From CAMCXT01 sp046302715 (GTDB lineage: Bacteria > Bacteroidota > Bacteroidia > M30B66): a stretch of 27,382 nt of DNA. Of this stretch, positions 1 through 8,312 are shown in pieces. The number at the start of each line of letters is the position of its first letter. The first letter of the stretch is position 1. The notes below the pieces were generated by a model that worked only from the letters and a program-made list of their open reading frames with translations, was not told the DNA's origin and searched no databases. A program made the translations under genes and the position numbers. The stretch spans positions 1 through 27,382 of the forward strand of contig JBKCHQ010000050.1 of the NCBI GenBank assembly GCA_046302715.1, written 5' to 3'.

Positions 1-589
1 GGTCGAGTGTGTTAATAATCCCTATGGAGTTGGCATCGGTAGGAATAATAGGCAGCGTATCGTTTCCATCGGCCTGATTTAGAGGAATTCCGGCAAGCGA
101 ATCTGCATTGTTAAGGAGCCCTTCGGGAATTTCGGCGCTGCCTCCGTCATTTACACCTGCACCGGCAATGAAGGATCCGTCGGTATCGTATTCCTTCAAT
201 ATTCCACCCTGTTTATTTGCCGATTTTGTGGTTTGACCTAAGGTTAACCACGTATCGAGGGCAACCGTATTTTCGTCCAATCGGGTTTTCGAAAAATCAA
301 ATCCGAACGACTGCCCATCTTCCTTGTTATTGAAGAAGTTAGCTGTACTCTCAAAACGAATAGGGTGGTTTGCATCGCCATACAAACGACGCAGCTTGGC
401 ATCGGGCGATAAATCGGCATATATGCGGTATGTTTTGCTGCCAGCTGTAAGTCCGCCGCCTATGGTATCGGTGGCATCAATGCTGTCTGAAACATAATAC
501 AATTCAACAATAATATTTTCGAGCTGTGCGCTGATGCGGGTAGCAGGCAAAAGGCTTAAAATCGCAATGAGAAAGAATAGATTTTTCAT
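1..589 (-). CDS. Secreted protein, paralogue of the 3678-4751 product (3' end beyond the window)
   Basis: The reading frame is open from an ATG at 589 to the left edge, giving the first 196 residues. The product begins MKNLFFLIAILSLLPATRI and has a signal peptide ending near SAQ. The mature part starts LENIIVELYYVSD and continues through RIYADLSPDAKLRRLYGD, ANFFNNKEDG and VALDTWLTLG. These segments align in order with the product of 3678-4751 (LENIIVETYYVSD, RIYVDMLPGYKLQAIYG, TQFFNNIDRG, VMLDTWVSVG), so the two are paralogues. The start lies 8 nt after the stop of the TonB-dependent receptor at 598-3645, which implies co-transcription. By analogy with its paralogue, a T9SS type A sorting domain is expected beyond the edge, but it is not visible here. 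The function is unknown; an exported surface or secreted protein is the supported statement. Confidence 0.85.
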   Translation of the reverse strand, partial: MKNLFFLIAILSLLPATRISAQLENIIVELYYVSDSIDATDTIGGGLTAGSKTYRIYADLSPDAKLRRLYGDANHPIRFESTANFFNNKEDGQSFGFDFSKTRLDENTVALDTWLTLGQTTKSANKQGGILKEYDTDGSFIAGAGVNDGGSAEIPEGLLNNADSLAGIPLNQADGNDTLPIIPTDANSIGIINTLD

Positions 590-597
590 AGCTAGGA

Positions 598-3500
598 TTA
601 TAAACGGTATTGAACCGCAAACTGGTAGAACGTGCCGAAGCGGAAGCTGTCGAAATCTATACGGGTTCCATCGGTAAAATTGTAGGTTCTGCGAATAGCG
701 GTATTCAGTACATCGCGCACGGTGAACGATACTACCCAATGCTTCCAGAGGTTTTTACTCAGCTTAATATCTATCATATCGCGGGGTACTTCATAAACAT
801 CCGGAATTCCCAAGCCATTGGTAATAACCAAACGTTTGCCTTGGCGGTTGTAACTTACCGTTGCGCTAAATCGCAATGTATCGGAAGTATAATTTAAGAT
901 TCCGTTTAACACATAGGGCGCCTGACCAAACATGGGGCGGCTCACATCCTCTATTGGAAGGTATGTTTTAACCCCGTTGTCGAGCTGCATAATGGTTTGG
1001 GTGAATTCGGTTCGCGATTCGGTAAACGTAACATTGGCTCTGAACTCGAGGTTTTTGATGATTTTTTTGCGCCCTTCAAGCTCAATACCCATTGCCCTTG
1101 ATTTGTCGACATTCTGCCAACTGAAACCAAAATTTGAATTGGTGAGTTCGATGTGGTTTTTGAAATCCTTATAAAATAGGCTGAAGGATACATTATCGCC
1201 CGATTTGAAATAATTCTCGAGACGAAGGTCGTAGTTACGAATGTTTACCATCTTTAGGTCGGAGCGACCAAAAACGGGCACACGCAGTTCGTAGTCAAAA
1301 ACGATAATCTCCGATAACTCACGAAGGCTCGGACGAGCAACCGTTTCAGAAAAATTGGCACGCAGGTTAATGGGAGCAACCTCGTCGTCGCGTAATTTAT
1401 ACACCACATTCACACTCGGCAGTAAGCTGAGTTCGTTAAGTGCACCGGGATTGGGCGCCAAAGCAATTATTCCTTCGGTGAAGAATCGGCGGCCATCGTT
1501 TGCTGCATATCCCAGCGAGTCGTATAAACGCACATCGGTGTACATGTCGGCATGCTCCACACGCAAGCCACCAGCAATGCGCAGTTGTGGATTGATGTTG
1601 AAATCGACCATGGCAAATCCCGCCGTAATAGTGCTGTAGCCAATGCTGCTATTGCCCGGGTTCTCATCGCGTTCGTAATATGCGCTGATGAGGCCCTGCT
1701 CGTTGAACCCGAAATTGGCCAAATCGAAAAACGGCGACACATCATTGTTCTGAATAATGAACTTGTTGGGTTTCGTAAACTTGAGCAGATAATTATACTG
1801 GTCGTAATCGCGGGTGAGGTACTGATAGGCTCCGCCGAAGCGAACTTTACGGGTAAGACCTGGTCTTTGCTTGGCAATGGGAAGTTCAAAAGCAACTTTG
1901 GTATCGAGCAGGTCTTCGCTGAGGTATCGGTAAAAACGGCTGGTACGCGAGGCGGTTTGGTCAATTTCGAGCGAATCGTCGATGTTGAGAAAGTAATCAA
2001 AGCTCTTAAAATCGGGAGCAATGCTTCGGCCACGCGTGTAAGACGCATTCACATCCGCTTTGAGTTTAAGCTTCGGAAAGAAATGGTCGGTTTTTACTTG
2101 ATATACCATCTGGCGGCGTTGCTCATAAAACTGTGTTTGGGTATAAATTTCCTGCGTGGTAAACGACTGATCCACCTCCGAATCGAATCGCACATTGTTC
2201 TCGCCGTTTTGGTTGGGCATAAACAACAAGGCGATAGAATGATTGGGAGATGGTTTATACGCCAGATTCAGCAGTCCGCTCCAGCCGTTAGAGAGACGGC
2301 TTGCCTGTTGTTGTATATCATTTACGATAAACACATTGCCATTGTTGTCAATACCAGCGCGCTGTGCAATGGCATTGTTATCGTTGAGCACGTTGTTGCT
2401 GTAAAGGTAGCCCACAAAAAAGCCCAGTGGCCTGCCAAACAAATTCACCTGATTGCCGATGCTGAAACTTTGCGAGAAGTTTACCGGTCCGGTTTCGGTT
2501 TTATTCTGCCAGTTGTTGGCAAAGCGTCCGCCCGATTCGGCTGCACCAGCATTTATTTTACGGTATGCGTCGAGTTTGTATGAGCCGGCATTGTAGGCAT
2601 CACGTGCCTGTGAAAAAGCTTCGGCATTGTCGAAATTAGCGGGTGCCAATAGGCCCAATTGTACCAGCCCTAATTTGAAATATGTTTCATTCCATTGGCT
2701 GCTGCCGTTCACGCCGAGCGAATTAAAATAGCCTCCAAGCCCTATAGCTTCAAACTCTTCATACGGTGTGATATTGGCATCAAAGGCCGTAAAATTGGAG
2801 TGATTCACATCGCGAAGGCCTCCATCGTAGCCAAGCCAGTCGGTACTGCTTTTTTCGGTCGATAAAATATCGACCCCAGTTGACTGTGGATTGAAGGTAA
2901 AGGCGTTTTCAAAACTAATGGTGAGCTGTTCGGGGTAATCTTTGGTTTCCACCGAAAGATAAGCACCTGCCCAATCGCCGGGCAAATCGGGCGATGCCGT
3001 TTTGGTAATAATAATGTTATCTACCAAACTGGCCGGAAATAAATCGAGTTTGATGTTGTTGGTAAAGGGATCGAGCGTAGGAATGCGCATCCCGTTGATG
3101 TTCGTTTTCAAGTAACGGTCGCCAATACCACGCACGGTAATGAACGAACCATTTGTTGAAACCCCGCTTACACGGGCCACTGCCGCAGTAACATTGTTGT
3201 CGCCGGTTTTCTTCATGGTCTCCGACGAAATGTAGTCGATAGATGTGGTGGATTTCTTCTTGATGTTTTCGAGATAATAATCCTTGTTCTTCACTGCCGA
3301 AGTAGTGATTTCTACTTGTCCGATAACATTGTCTTTGGGCTTGAGGGTGAAATTCTTTACCAAGACCTGACCATCTTTCAATTGAATTTTCTCCTCGATG
3401 TTGGTATAACTAACAAAGGTTATCGTGAGCGTATGGGGTAAATTATCTTTAACATTTAGCGAGAAATTACCATCCAAATCGGTAATGGTTCCAACTGTTT

Positions 3501-3645
3501 TGTTATCCTGCAGAAAAACCGCTGCTCCAATAACGGTTTCGCCATTTTCGTCGGTGATTTTTCCGCGTACGGTACCCTGTGCTCCCAATTTGCTCAGGAG
3601 CAAAATAAGGATGCATGCACTCCAAAATCTGAGTGATTGTATCAT
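598..3645 (-). CDS. TonB-dependent outer-membrane receptor with N-terminal carboxypeptidase-regulatory-like domain
   Basis: This is an outer-membrane active transporter of about 1015 residues; its substrate is unknown. I chose the ATG at 3645 because it directly precedes a signal peptide (MIQSLRFWSACILILLLSK, cleavage near GAQ); the frame extends upstream to 3726, but that would overlap the preceding gene. Domains in order are a carboxypeptidase-regulatory-like beta-sandwich (about 24-110, with GKITDENGETVIGAAV and DLDGNFSL), a plug domain (about 130-235, with VRGIGDRY, NGMRIPTLDP and LPGDWAGAYL), then the barrel. The barrel carries FSETVARPSLRELSE, typical of the receptor class that also has RGIGDRY in the plug. 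No SusD-like gene is adjacent. It lies 32 nt after an exported-protein gene and 8 nt before that gene's paralogue, so the three look like one transcription unit. Confidence 0.92.
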   Translation of the reverse strand: MIQSLRFWSACILILLLSKLGAQGTVRGKITDENGETVIGAAVFLQDNKTVGTITDLDGNFSLNVKDNLPHTLTITFVSYTNIEEKIQLKDGQVLVKNFTLKPKDNVIGQVEITTSAVKNKDYYLENIKKKSTTSIDYISSETMKKTGDNNVTAAVARVSGVSTNGSFITVRGIGDRYLKTNINGMRIPTLDPFTNNIKLDLFPASLVDNIIITKTASPDLPGDWAGAYLSVETKDYPEQLTISFENAFTFNPQSTGVDILSTEKSSTDWLGYDGGLRDVNHSNFTAFDANITPYEEFEAIGLGGYFNSLGVNGSSQWNETYFKLGLVQLGLLAPANFDNAEAFSQARDAYNAGSYKLDAYRKINAGAAESGGRFANNWQNKTETGPVNFSQSFSIGNQVNLFGRPLGFFVGYLYSNNVLNDNNAIAQRAGIDNNGNVFIVNDIQQQASRLSNGWSGLLNLAYKPSPNHSIALLFMPNQNGENNVRFDSEVDQSFTTQEIYTQTQFYEQRRQMVYQVKTDHFFPKLKLKADVNASYTRGRSIAPDFKSFDYFLNIDDSLEIDQTASRTSRFYRYLSEDLLDTKVAFELPIAKQRPGLTRKVRFGGAYQYLTRDYDQYNYLLKFTKPNKFIIQNNDVSPFFDLANFGFNEQGLISAYYERDENPGNSSIGYSTITAGFAMVDFNINPQLRIAGGLRVEHADMYTDVRLYDSLGYAANDGRRFFTEGIIALAPNPGALNELSLLPSVNVVYKLRDDEVAPINLRANFSETVARPSLRELSEIIVFDYELRVPVFGRSDLKMVNIRNYDLRLENYFKSGDNVSFSLFYKDFKNHIELTNSNFGFSWQNVDKSRAMGIELEGRKKIIKNLEFRANVTFTESRTEFTQTIMQLDNGVKTYLPIEDVSRPMFGQAPYVLNGILNYTSDTLRFSATVSYNRQGKRLVITNGLGIPDVYEVPRDMIDIKLSKNLWKHWVVSFTVRDVLNTAIRRTYNFTDGTRIDFDSFRFGTFYQFAVQYRL

Positions 3646-3677
3646 AGTAGTTGGATAAAAAATGGTGGAATTAAAGA

Positions 3678-4751
3678 TTAGTGCTTGATGAAGCGCTGCG
3701 TCTGACGCTTTCCGTCGGCAATGCATTCGAGCACATATTGCCCTTTTGCGAGGTCAGAAACATCAACCGTGCTGAGCGATTGACCGCCAACCACTGTTTG
3801 CACCCAAACACGTTCGCCACGCATGGTGTAAATTGAGTAACGTCCCAATTGGCCGGCATTAAATGCTGTATTGATGTTTAATACATCAGCAACCGGATTT
3901 GGGTAAATCGTTAATTCCTCAACCTGATTGCTTTGCTCGCCAATACTGGTAACCAGATCAGAATTGTAGGTTAATGCTGGAAAAAGTACTTCGGCATCAA
4001 TAGGATTTGATGCAACATAGCGCTCAACACCGCCCGAAGGAGTGCCTATCTGAATGTTTAATTCGAACGTTAAAGTTCCATCAGTCGTAATTTGCGCAAT
4101 CAATACTTGGTTGGTTTCAGGATTGGGCCCTGTAGCACCCTGAAGTGCCGCCCACGAACCATCAAACGTTGAGAATACCGGACCTGCGTTTTCGGCATCA
4201 AACAGAGCGAGCTGAGCATCAATTCCTAAGGTGGTAACGGGTTGAGGTGATAAGCCGGTTACCAATAATAGGCCATCCTGCTGAGTAAGCGGAATACCAG
4301 CAGCGGCAGCGTTATTCTGCAATACACCATCATTATTTGTGTTGGTGGCTACACCATCATCAGCCGATTTAAGCACACCAAAATTACCACTGCATGCGGC
4401 ACCTACCGAAACCCAGGTATCGAGCATAACGGTATTGTCTTTCGCCTGATTCTTAGTGTATGTTGGAGTTGTTGCACCGCGGTCGATGTTGTTAAAAAAT
4501 TGTGTTGTGGTGGCAATGCGCAATTCGTGGTTTGGTAAACCATAAATAGCCTGTAATTTATACCCCGGAAGCATATCTACATAAATTCTGCGTGTTACAG
4601 AGCCTTCTGCAAGTACGCCACCCAAATCGTTTACTGTTGCATCGTTGGCATCTGATACATAATACGTTTCAACGATGATATTTTCAAGTCCTTGAGCACC
4701 AAGGTTTAAAGAGCCAATAAGGATGGATGCGCAGAGTAGAGATTTTTTCAT
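3678..4751 (-). CDS. T9SS type A sorting-domain secreted protein (LENIIVE family)
   Basis: This 357-residue exported protein has a signal peptide (MKKSLLCASILIGSLNLGAQ). A body of about 250 residues follows that is shared with the partial product of 1-589; it starts LENIIVETYYVSDANDAT and includes GHELRIATT-like (here NHELRIATT), FFNNIDRGATTP and MLDTWVSVGAA. The last 80 or so residues form a T9SS type A sorting domain: LTIYPNPVADVLNI, a YSIYTMRGERVW strand, VDVSDLAKGQYVLE and a basic end, RFIKH. It should be exported across the outer membrane by T9SS and attached or released at the cell surface. It precedes a TonB-dependent receptor by 32 nt, so a role with that receptor, such as ligand capture, is an inference. 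The biochemical function is not recognisable from the sequence. Confidence 0.9.
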   Translation of the reverse strand: MKKSLLCASILIGSLNLGAQGLENIIVETYYVSDANDATVNDLGGVLAEGSVTRRIYVDMLPGYKLQAIYGLPNHELRIATTTQFFNNIDRGATTPTYTKNQAKDNTVMLDTWVSVGAACSGNFGVLKSADDGVATNTNNDGVLQNNAAAAGIPLTQQDGLLLVTGLSPQPVTTLGIDAQLALFDAENAGPVFSTFDGSWAALQGATGPNPETNQVLIAQITTDGTLTFELNIQIGTPSGGVERYVASNPIDAEVLFPALTYNSDLVTSIGEQSNQVEELTIYPNPVADVLNINTAFNAGQLGRYSIYTMRGERVWVQTVVGGQSLSTVDVSDLAKGQYVLECIADGKRQTQRFIKH

Positions 4752-5256
4752 GGTATGGATGTTTTGTGGTTTAGTTTAAACAGCCGTAAAAGTCACCTTT
4801 TGAAAAAAAATTATTCTTTGCTCAGGGTTAATCTTGGGTTAAATCGATTTAAAGAACGGTACACATTTAAAATTGACGGGAAAGCAACACCTAACAAGTA
4901 TTTCATGCTCTTTAATTCAGCAAGTTGCCTCTGAATATAAATTATCCAATTGTTACCGAATTGTTTTGCTAAAGTTTTTCGCAGAAGATTTTTATGTCCT
5001 TTAAAAGGATGAAATATAAAATTTTAAAAACAAAAATTTGAATAACTCGCGTAAACCTAATGGAACTATTGAATTCGGGTTACGGGTGATTTAGTTTAGG
5101 ATTAATAAATCTCCGGCCAGCCAACGGTAGCCAAAAAATTTAGATGTGGAACAACTATTATGTGCAAAATTGAATAAACACTGCAAATTCAATTTTATTA
5201 TGAATTGGCTTCAAAATTAGCCCAGCGTCAGGCATTTCAAGATTATTTTGTCACAT
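4752..5256. other. Gene-free AT-rich intergenic region upstream of the 3678-4751 gene
   Basis: No reading frame, RNA gene or convincing terminator is visible in these 505 bases. On the minus strand a perfect TAnnTTTG box (TAATTTTG, 5212-5219) has a near-match -33 element, CTTG, at 5238-5241. It would leave a leader of about 455 nt before the ATG at 4751, so it is only a weak promoter candidate. A 14-base word, CTGCAAATTCAATT (5181-5194), recurs at 10200-10213, upstream of the other exported-protein gene. The region probably separates the transcription unit of the receptor at 5257-8238 from that of the genes at 1-4751. Confidence 0.5.
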
Positions 5257-8238
5257 CTACTGCTTAAACGTATAGCTAATCCCTAAACGATACAAGGTGC
5301 CCAGCGCATAAGACTCTGAGGTATATCGCTGCCCTTTAAAATCTTGATAGCGAAGTAACTTAGAGCCCAGAATATTTTGAACATTAAAAGAGGCATTGAA
5401 ACGCTTCAAGAAGCGCTGCTGCACCTTTAGATTCAACAATGGAATAGCCTGCTCGTAAATATCGGGTGTAGCCACCAGTGCAATCTGGTAAAGTTTATTT
5501 CCACTCACATTAAACGAAACAGCAGCCTCGGTGCCTAAATCGGGCTGAACGTAACTTAAAATAAGGTTAATGATATACGGCGACTGCCCCACAAAAGGTC
5601 GTTTCTGTTGTGTGAAGGTGGAATCAAAATCCTGCGATGTTTTTAATTCGTTGTCGGGCATGTCAACTCTCGAGTAGATATATGACAGATTGGTGGCCAC
5701 CTGAAAATGCTTCAACACCGAACTTAAACTTTCCAGATTTTTACGGAATTCAAACTCGGCACCATACACCTCAGCACGCGGCACATTAATAAATACTAAT
5801 TCAGGAATGGTGGTATTATTAAACGCCTGAACAATAGGATCGGTAAAGAACTTGCCATAAAGACTAAAAGCAATGAGTTCGCCCGGTTTCGGGAAAAACT
5901 CATAGCGCACATCGGCATTTTGAATGAGAGTGCGCTTTAGACTTGGATTCCCCAAGGAGAAAAATCCGTTTTTATTGTCAAACTGCACAAAGGGCGCAAT
6001 TTCACGAAGGTTAGGCCGTGCAACGGTTTGTGTAGCACCCAAGCGCAAATTGCTCCGATCGTTTAGTTTATAGATAAAGTTAAGAGAAGGCAAATAGTCG
6101 GTCAGATCTATTCTACCCGATGCTTCCACCAGATTACCGCCCACATTAATTTGGCTGGTATCTTGACTTTCTACCTCGATAAGCGTTTTTTCGAGACGTA
6201 AACCGCCCACCGCTTTAAGACGAGCACCCAATTCCCATACGCCCATGGCATATGCAGCTGCAACCGCTTGGTTCCCTAAATAGAAATTCTTTTCAATCGA
6301 CTGGTTTACATAATAATACCCATGCTGGTATTTGGTAACCTCCCCGGCTGCATTATACACCGTATCAATAATGCCAATGTTTGCGGCCGAAAAAAGTCCG
6401 TTAAAATCGCCCGGGCGTTCATTTAAATATTGGGTAAACCTCAATTCGGCGGGGATAGCATTATCGGCCAGCTCAAAACGATATTCCTTAAATGATCGGT
6501 TAAGTTGGCTGTAATAGGCCCCAAATTTTATATGGTTGTCTTTGTCACCGGATAGCGGAATTTTTAGGTCAATCCTGCCCTGGAGCTGATCGTCCTGCAA
6601 ATAGCGGAAATAGTGAAAAGGACGCGCATATTCGGCATTGTTCAGATAATACTCAGTGGTGTATTCCTGAAATATATTGCCGTTTTCGTCTTCGCGATCG
6701 AAATAATCGGTAACGGTAGTGTATGCAAAGTACTTTAGGTCGGGCTCGTCCTGAATAGACCGGTTGGCCGCAGCTGTCCAATTAAGCTCCGCATTTTTTA
6801 ATCCTGTAAACACATGACGCCCTGAGAGTTGCCCCGAACGCAGCTCGCGCTGGGTAAACTGTATGGAGTTGGTATGAAATACGGCATCGGAGTTAGAAAC
6901 CTGACCAACAAAGGAGCCTTGTTGCTGCCGGCCCATTATTTCGGCATCGTTGGAGTAGATGCCGGTAAAGTTAATTTGATGATGAGCATTTAACTTAGCA
7001 GTAAGTGCCGCAAAACCTCCCGACTGCGGGTTGGCCACGCTTTTATGATCGCTCAGTTGCTGATAACCAAACAAAACGGGCTGTACGTTATTTACCCAGG
7101 TATTGATGATTCCGTTGGTATATTGCTGATAGCTTTGAGCAAAACGCAGGCCGCCCAAGGCGCCCCAATCCATGCCCAAGAAACGAAACTTCCCCCCCAT
7201 CGAAAATTCGTACCGCGAATCGAGCGGTGCACGTGTGGCCTCGGGCATAAAATTGCTGCTCAAACCACGGGCACTTTGCTGAAAATCGGCTCTTATCTGA
7301 TCGGGTTTAGATGGATTACGTGCCTCGATGTATCGGCCCGGTGTCATCGCATTACGAAAATCATCGTTGAGATACATTTCGGGCAAGGCACGGGTTCCTC
7401 CAGGGAAACCAAACGTTTCGGAGGCATCGCCCGCCGAAGAGAGAAAATTACTTTTCAAGCTTGCGAGCGAATTATACCCCACCAAGGTTGAAAAATTGAG
7501 CGTAAACGTTTCGGGAAGGGCCTTGGTAGAAATATCCACATTACCTCCGGTAAAATTGCCCGGCATATCGGGCGTAAAGGATTTTAAGGTTACAATATTG
7601 TCAATAAACGACGAAGGAATTAAATCGAGGCTCGATGAGTTACGATACGGATCGGGGCTTGCCATGGGCAGTCCGTTGAGCTGGGTTATAGAATAACGGT
7701 CGCCCAAACCACGCATCACCAGATATTTCCCATCTTGTACGTTAGCGCCGGTCATTTGCCGCATCGACTCGGCTGCGTTGCTGGCACCCGAGCGCGAAAT
7801 TTGTTGGGTGGATATACCGTCTTGAATAGCTATTGATTTTCGCTGCAGCGCGATGAGCGAAGCATCGGTGTTACGCACCTGCTCGGCTTCAATAACAATT
7901 TCGCCCAAGGCATTTTCGGTAGATTTTAATGTAAAATCGAGTTGTTTTACTTCACCGGCATTTAGTTTAAGCTGAGTTATGGTTTGATCTTGGTACGATA
8001 CATAACGGCATTTAACGGTGTAGGTTCCTGCAGCGAGTTTTAGAGAATAATTGCCGTCTAAATCGGCCATGGCGCCCAAGGTTGTACCCTCAATAAGCAC
8101 AGTAGCTCCTATGAGTGCTTCGCCGTTGGTGGCATCCACAATTTTACCGTGAAGGGTAGCTTGCTGGGCACTTAAAGCAGAAAATGCCGGCATTAAAAGC
8201 CAGCATAAAACAGAACGAAATAATGTAAATCGGATCAT
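5257..8238 (-). CDS. TonB-dependent outer-membrane receptor with N-terminal carboxypeptidase-regulatory-like domain (second copy)
   Basis: This outer-membrane transporter of about 993 residues is of the same class as the 598-3645 product. The ATG at 8238 begins a signal peptide (MIRFTLFRSVLCWLLMPAF, cleavage after SALSAQ); an ATG five codons upstream at 8253 is also possible. Domains are the carboxypeptidase-regulatory-like beta-sandwich (GKIVDATNGEALIGATV, ADLDGNYSLKL), the plug (VMRGLGDRYSITQLNGLPM, DMPGNFTGGNVDIST) and a barrel with ATQTVARPNLREIAPF. The two receptors share motif order but are clearly diverged, so this is an old duplication. The substrate is unknown. It lies downstream of a T9SS-exported beta-helix-like protein, separated by a terminator-like hairpin (8254-8287) that may lower receptor expression relative to that gene. 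Confidence 0.92.
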   Translation of the reverse strand: MIRFTLFRSVLCWLLMPAFSALSAQQATLHGKIVDATNGEALIGATVLIEGTTLGAMADLDGNYSLKLAAGTYTVKCRYVSYQDQTITQLKLNAGEVKQLDFTLKSTENALGEIVIEAEQVRNTDASLIALQRKSIAIQDGISTQQISRSGASNAAESMRQMTGANVQDGKYLVMRGLGDRYSITQLNGLPMASPDPYRNSSSLDLIPSSFIDNIVTLKSFTPDMPGNFTGGNVDISTKALPETFTLNFSTLVGYNSLASLKSNFLSSAGDASETFGFPGGTRALPEMYLNDDFRNAMTPGRYIEARNPSKPDQIRADFQQSARGLSSNFMPEATRAPLDSRYEFSMGGKFRFLGMDWGALGGLRFAQSYQQYTNGIINTWVNNVQPVLFGYQQLSDHKSVANPQSGGFAALTAKLNAHHQINFTGIYSNDAEIMGRQQQGSFVGQVSNSDAVFHTNSIQFTQRELRSGQLSGRHVFTGLKNAELNWTAAANRSIQDEPDLKYFAYTTVTDYFDREDENGNIFQEYTTEYYLNNAEYARPFHYFRYLQDDQLQGRIDLKIPLSGDKDNHIKFGAYYSQLNRSFKEYRFELADNAIPAELRFTQYLNERPGDFNGLFSAANIGIIDTVYNAAGEVTKYQHGYYYVNQSIEKNFYLGNQAVAAAYAMGVWELGARLKAVGGLRLEKTLIEVESQDTSQINVGGNLVEASGRIDLTDYLPSLNFIYKLNDRSNLRLGATQTVARPNLREIAPFVQFDNKNGFFSLGNPSLKRTLIQNADVRYEFFPKPGELIAFSLYGKFFTDPIVQAFNNTTIPELVFINVPRAEVYGAEFEFRKNLESLSSVLKHFQVATNLSYIYSRVDMPDNELKTSQDFDSTFTQQKRPFVGQSPYIINLILSYVQPDLGTEAAVSFNVSGNKLYQIALVATPDIYEQAIPLLNLKVQQRFLKRFNASFNVQNILGSKLLRYQDFKGQRYTSESYALGTLYRLGISYTFKQ

Positions 8239-8253
8239 AGCTATGTTTACCAT

Positions 8254-8287
8254 AAAAGGCAGAACCCTCCGAATGAAGGATTCTGCC
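8254..8287 (-). terminator. Terminator-like hairpin between the exported-protein gene and the receptor gene
   Basis: On the minus strand GGCAGAATCC pairs with GGGTTCTGCC (10 bp with one U-G pair) around a 10-nt loop and is followed by TTTT. It starts 25 nt after the stop of the 8313-9998 gene and ends just before the possible receptor start at 8253. The U-tract is short, so it may be a leaky terminator, an mRNA-end stabiliser or an attenuator that gives the upstream gene more transcript than the receptor. Confidence 0.6.
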
Positions 8288-8312
8288 CAGAAATGATGGA
8301 TGTTTTAAAAAA

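Noticed and set aside
1467..2583. Long open frames of 193 codons (minus) and 343 codons (plus) within the first receptor gene
   Set aside because: They overlap the receptor frame entirely, and their translations show no domain pattern, whereas the receptor frame shows full family motifs. They are shadows of a GC-biased codon pattern.
5212..5241. Minus-strand TAATTTTG with CTTG as a promoter for the 3678-4751 gene
   Set aside because: The -33 element is imperfect and the leader would be about 455 nt, so I kept it as a note within the intergenic entry and did not list it as a feature.
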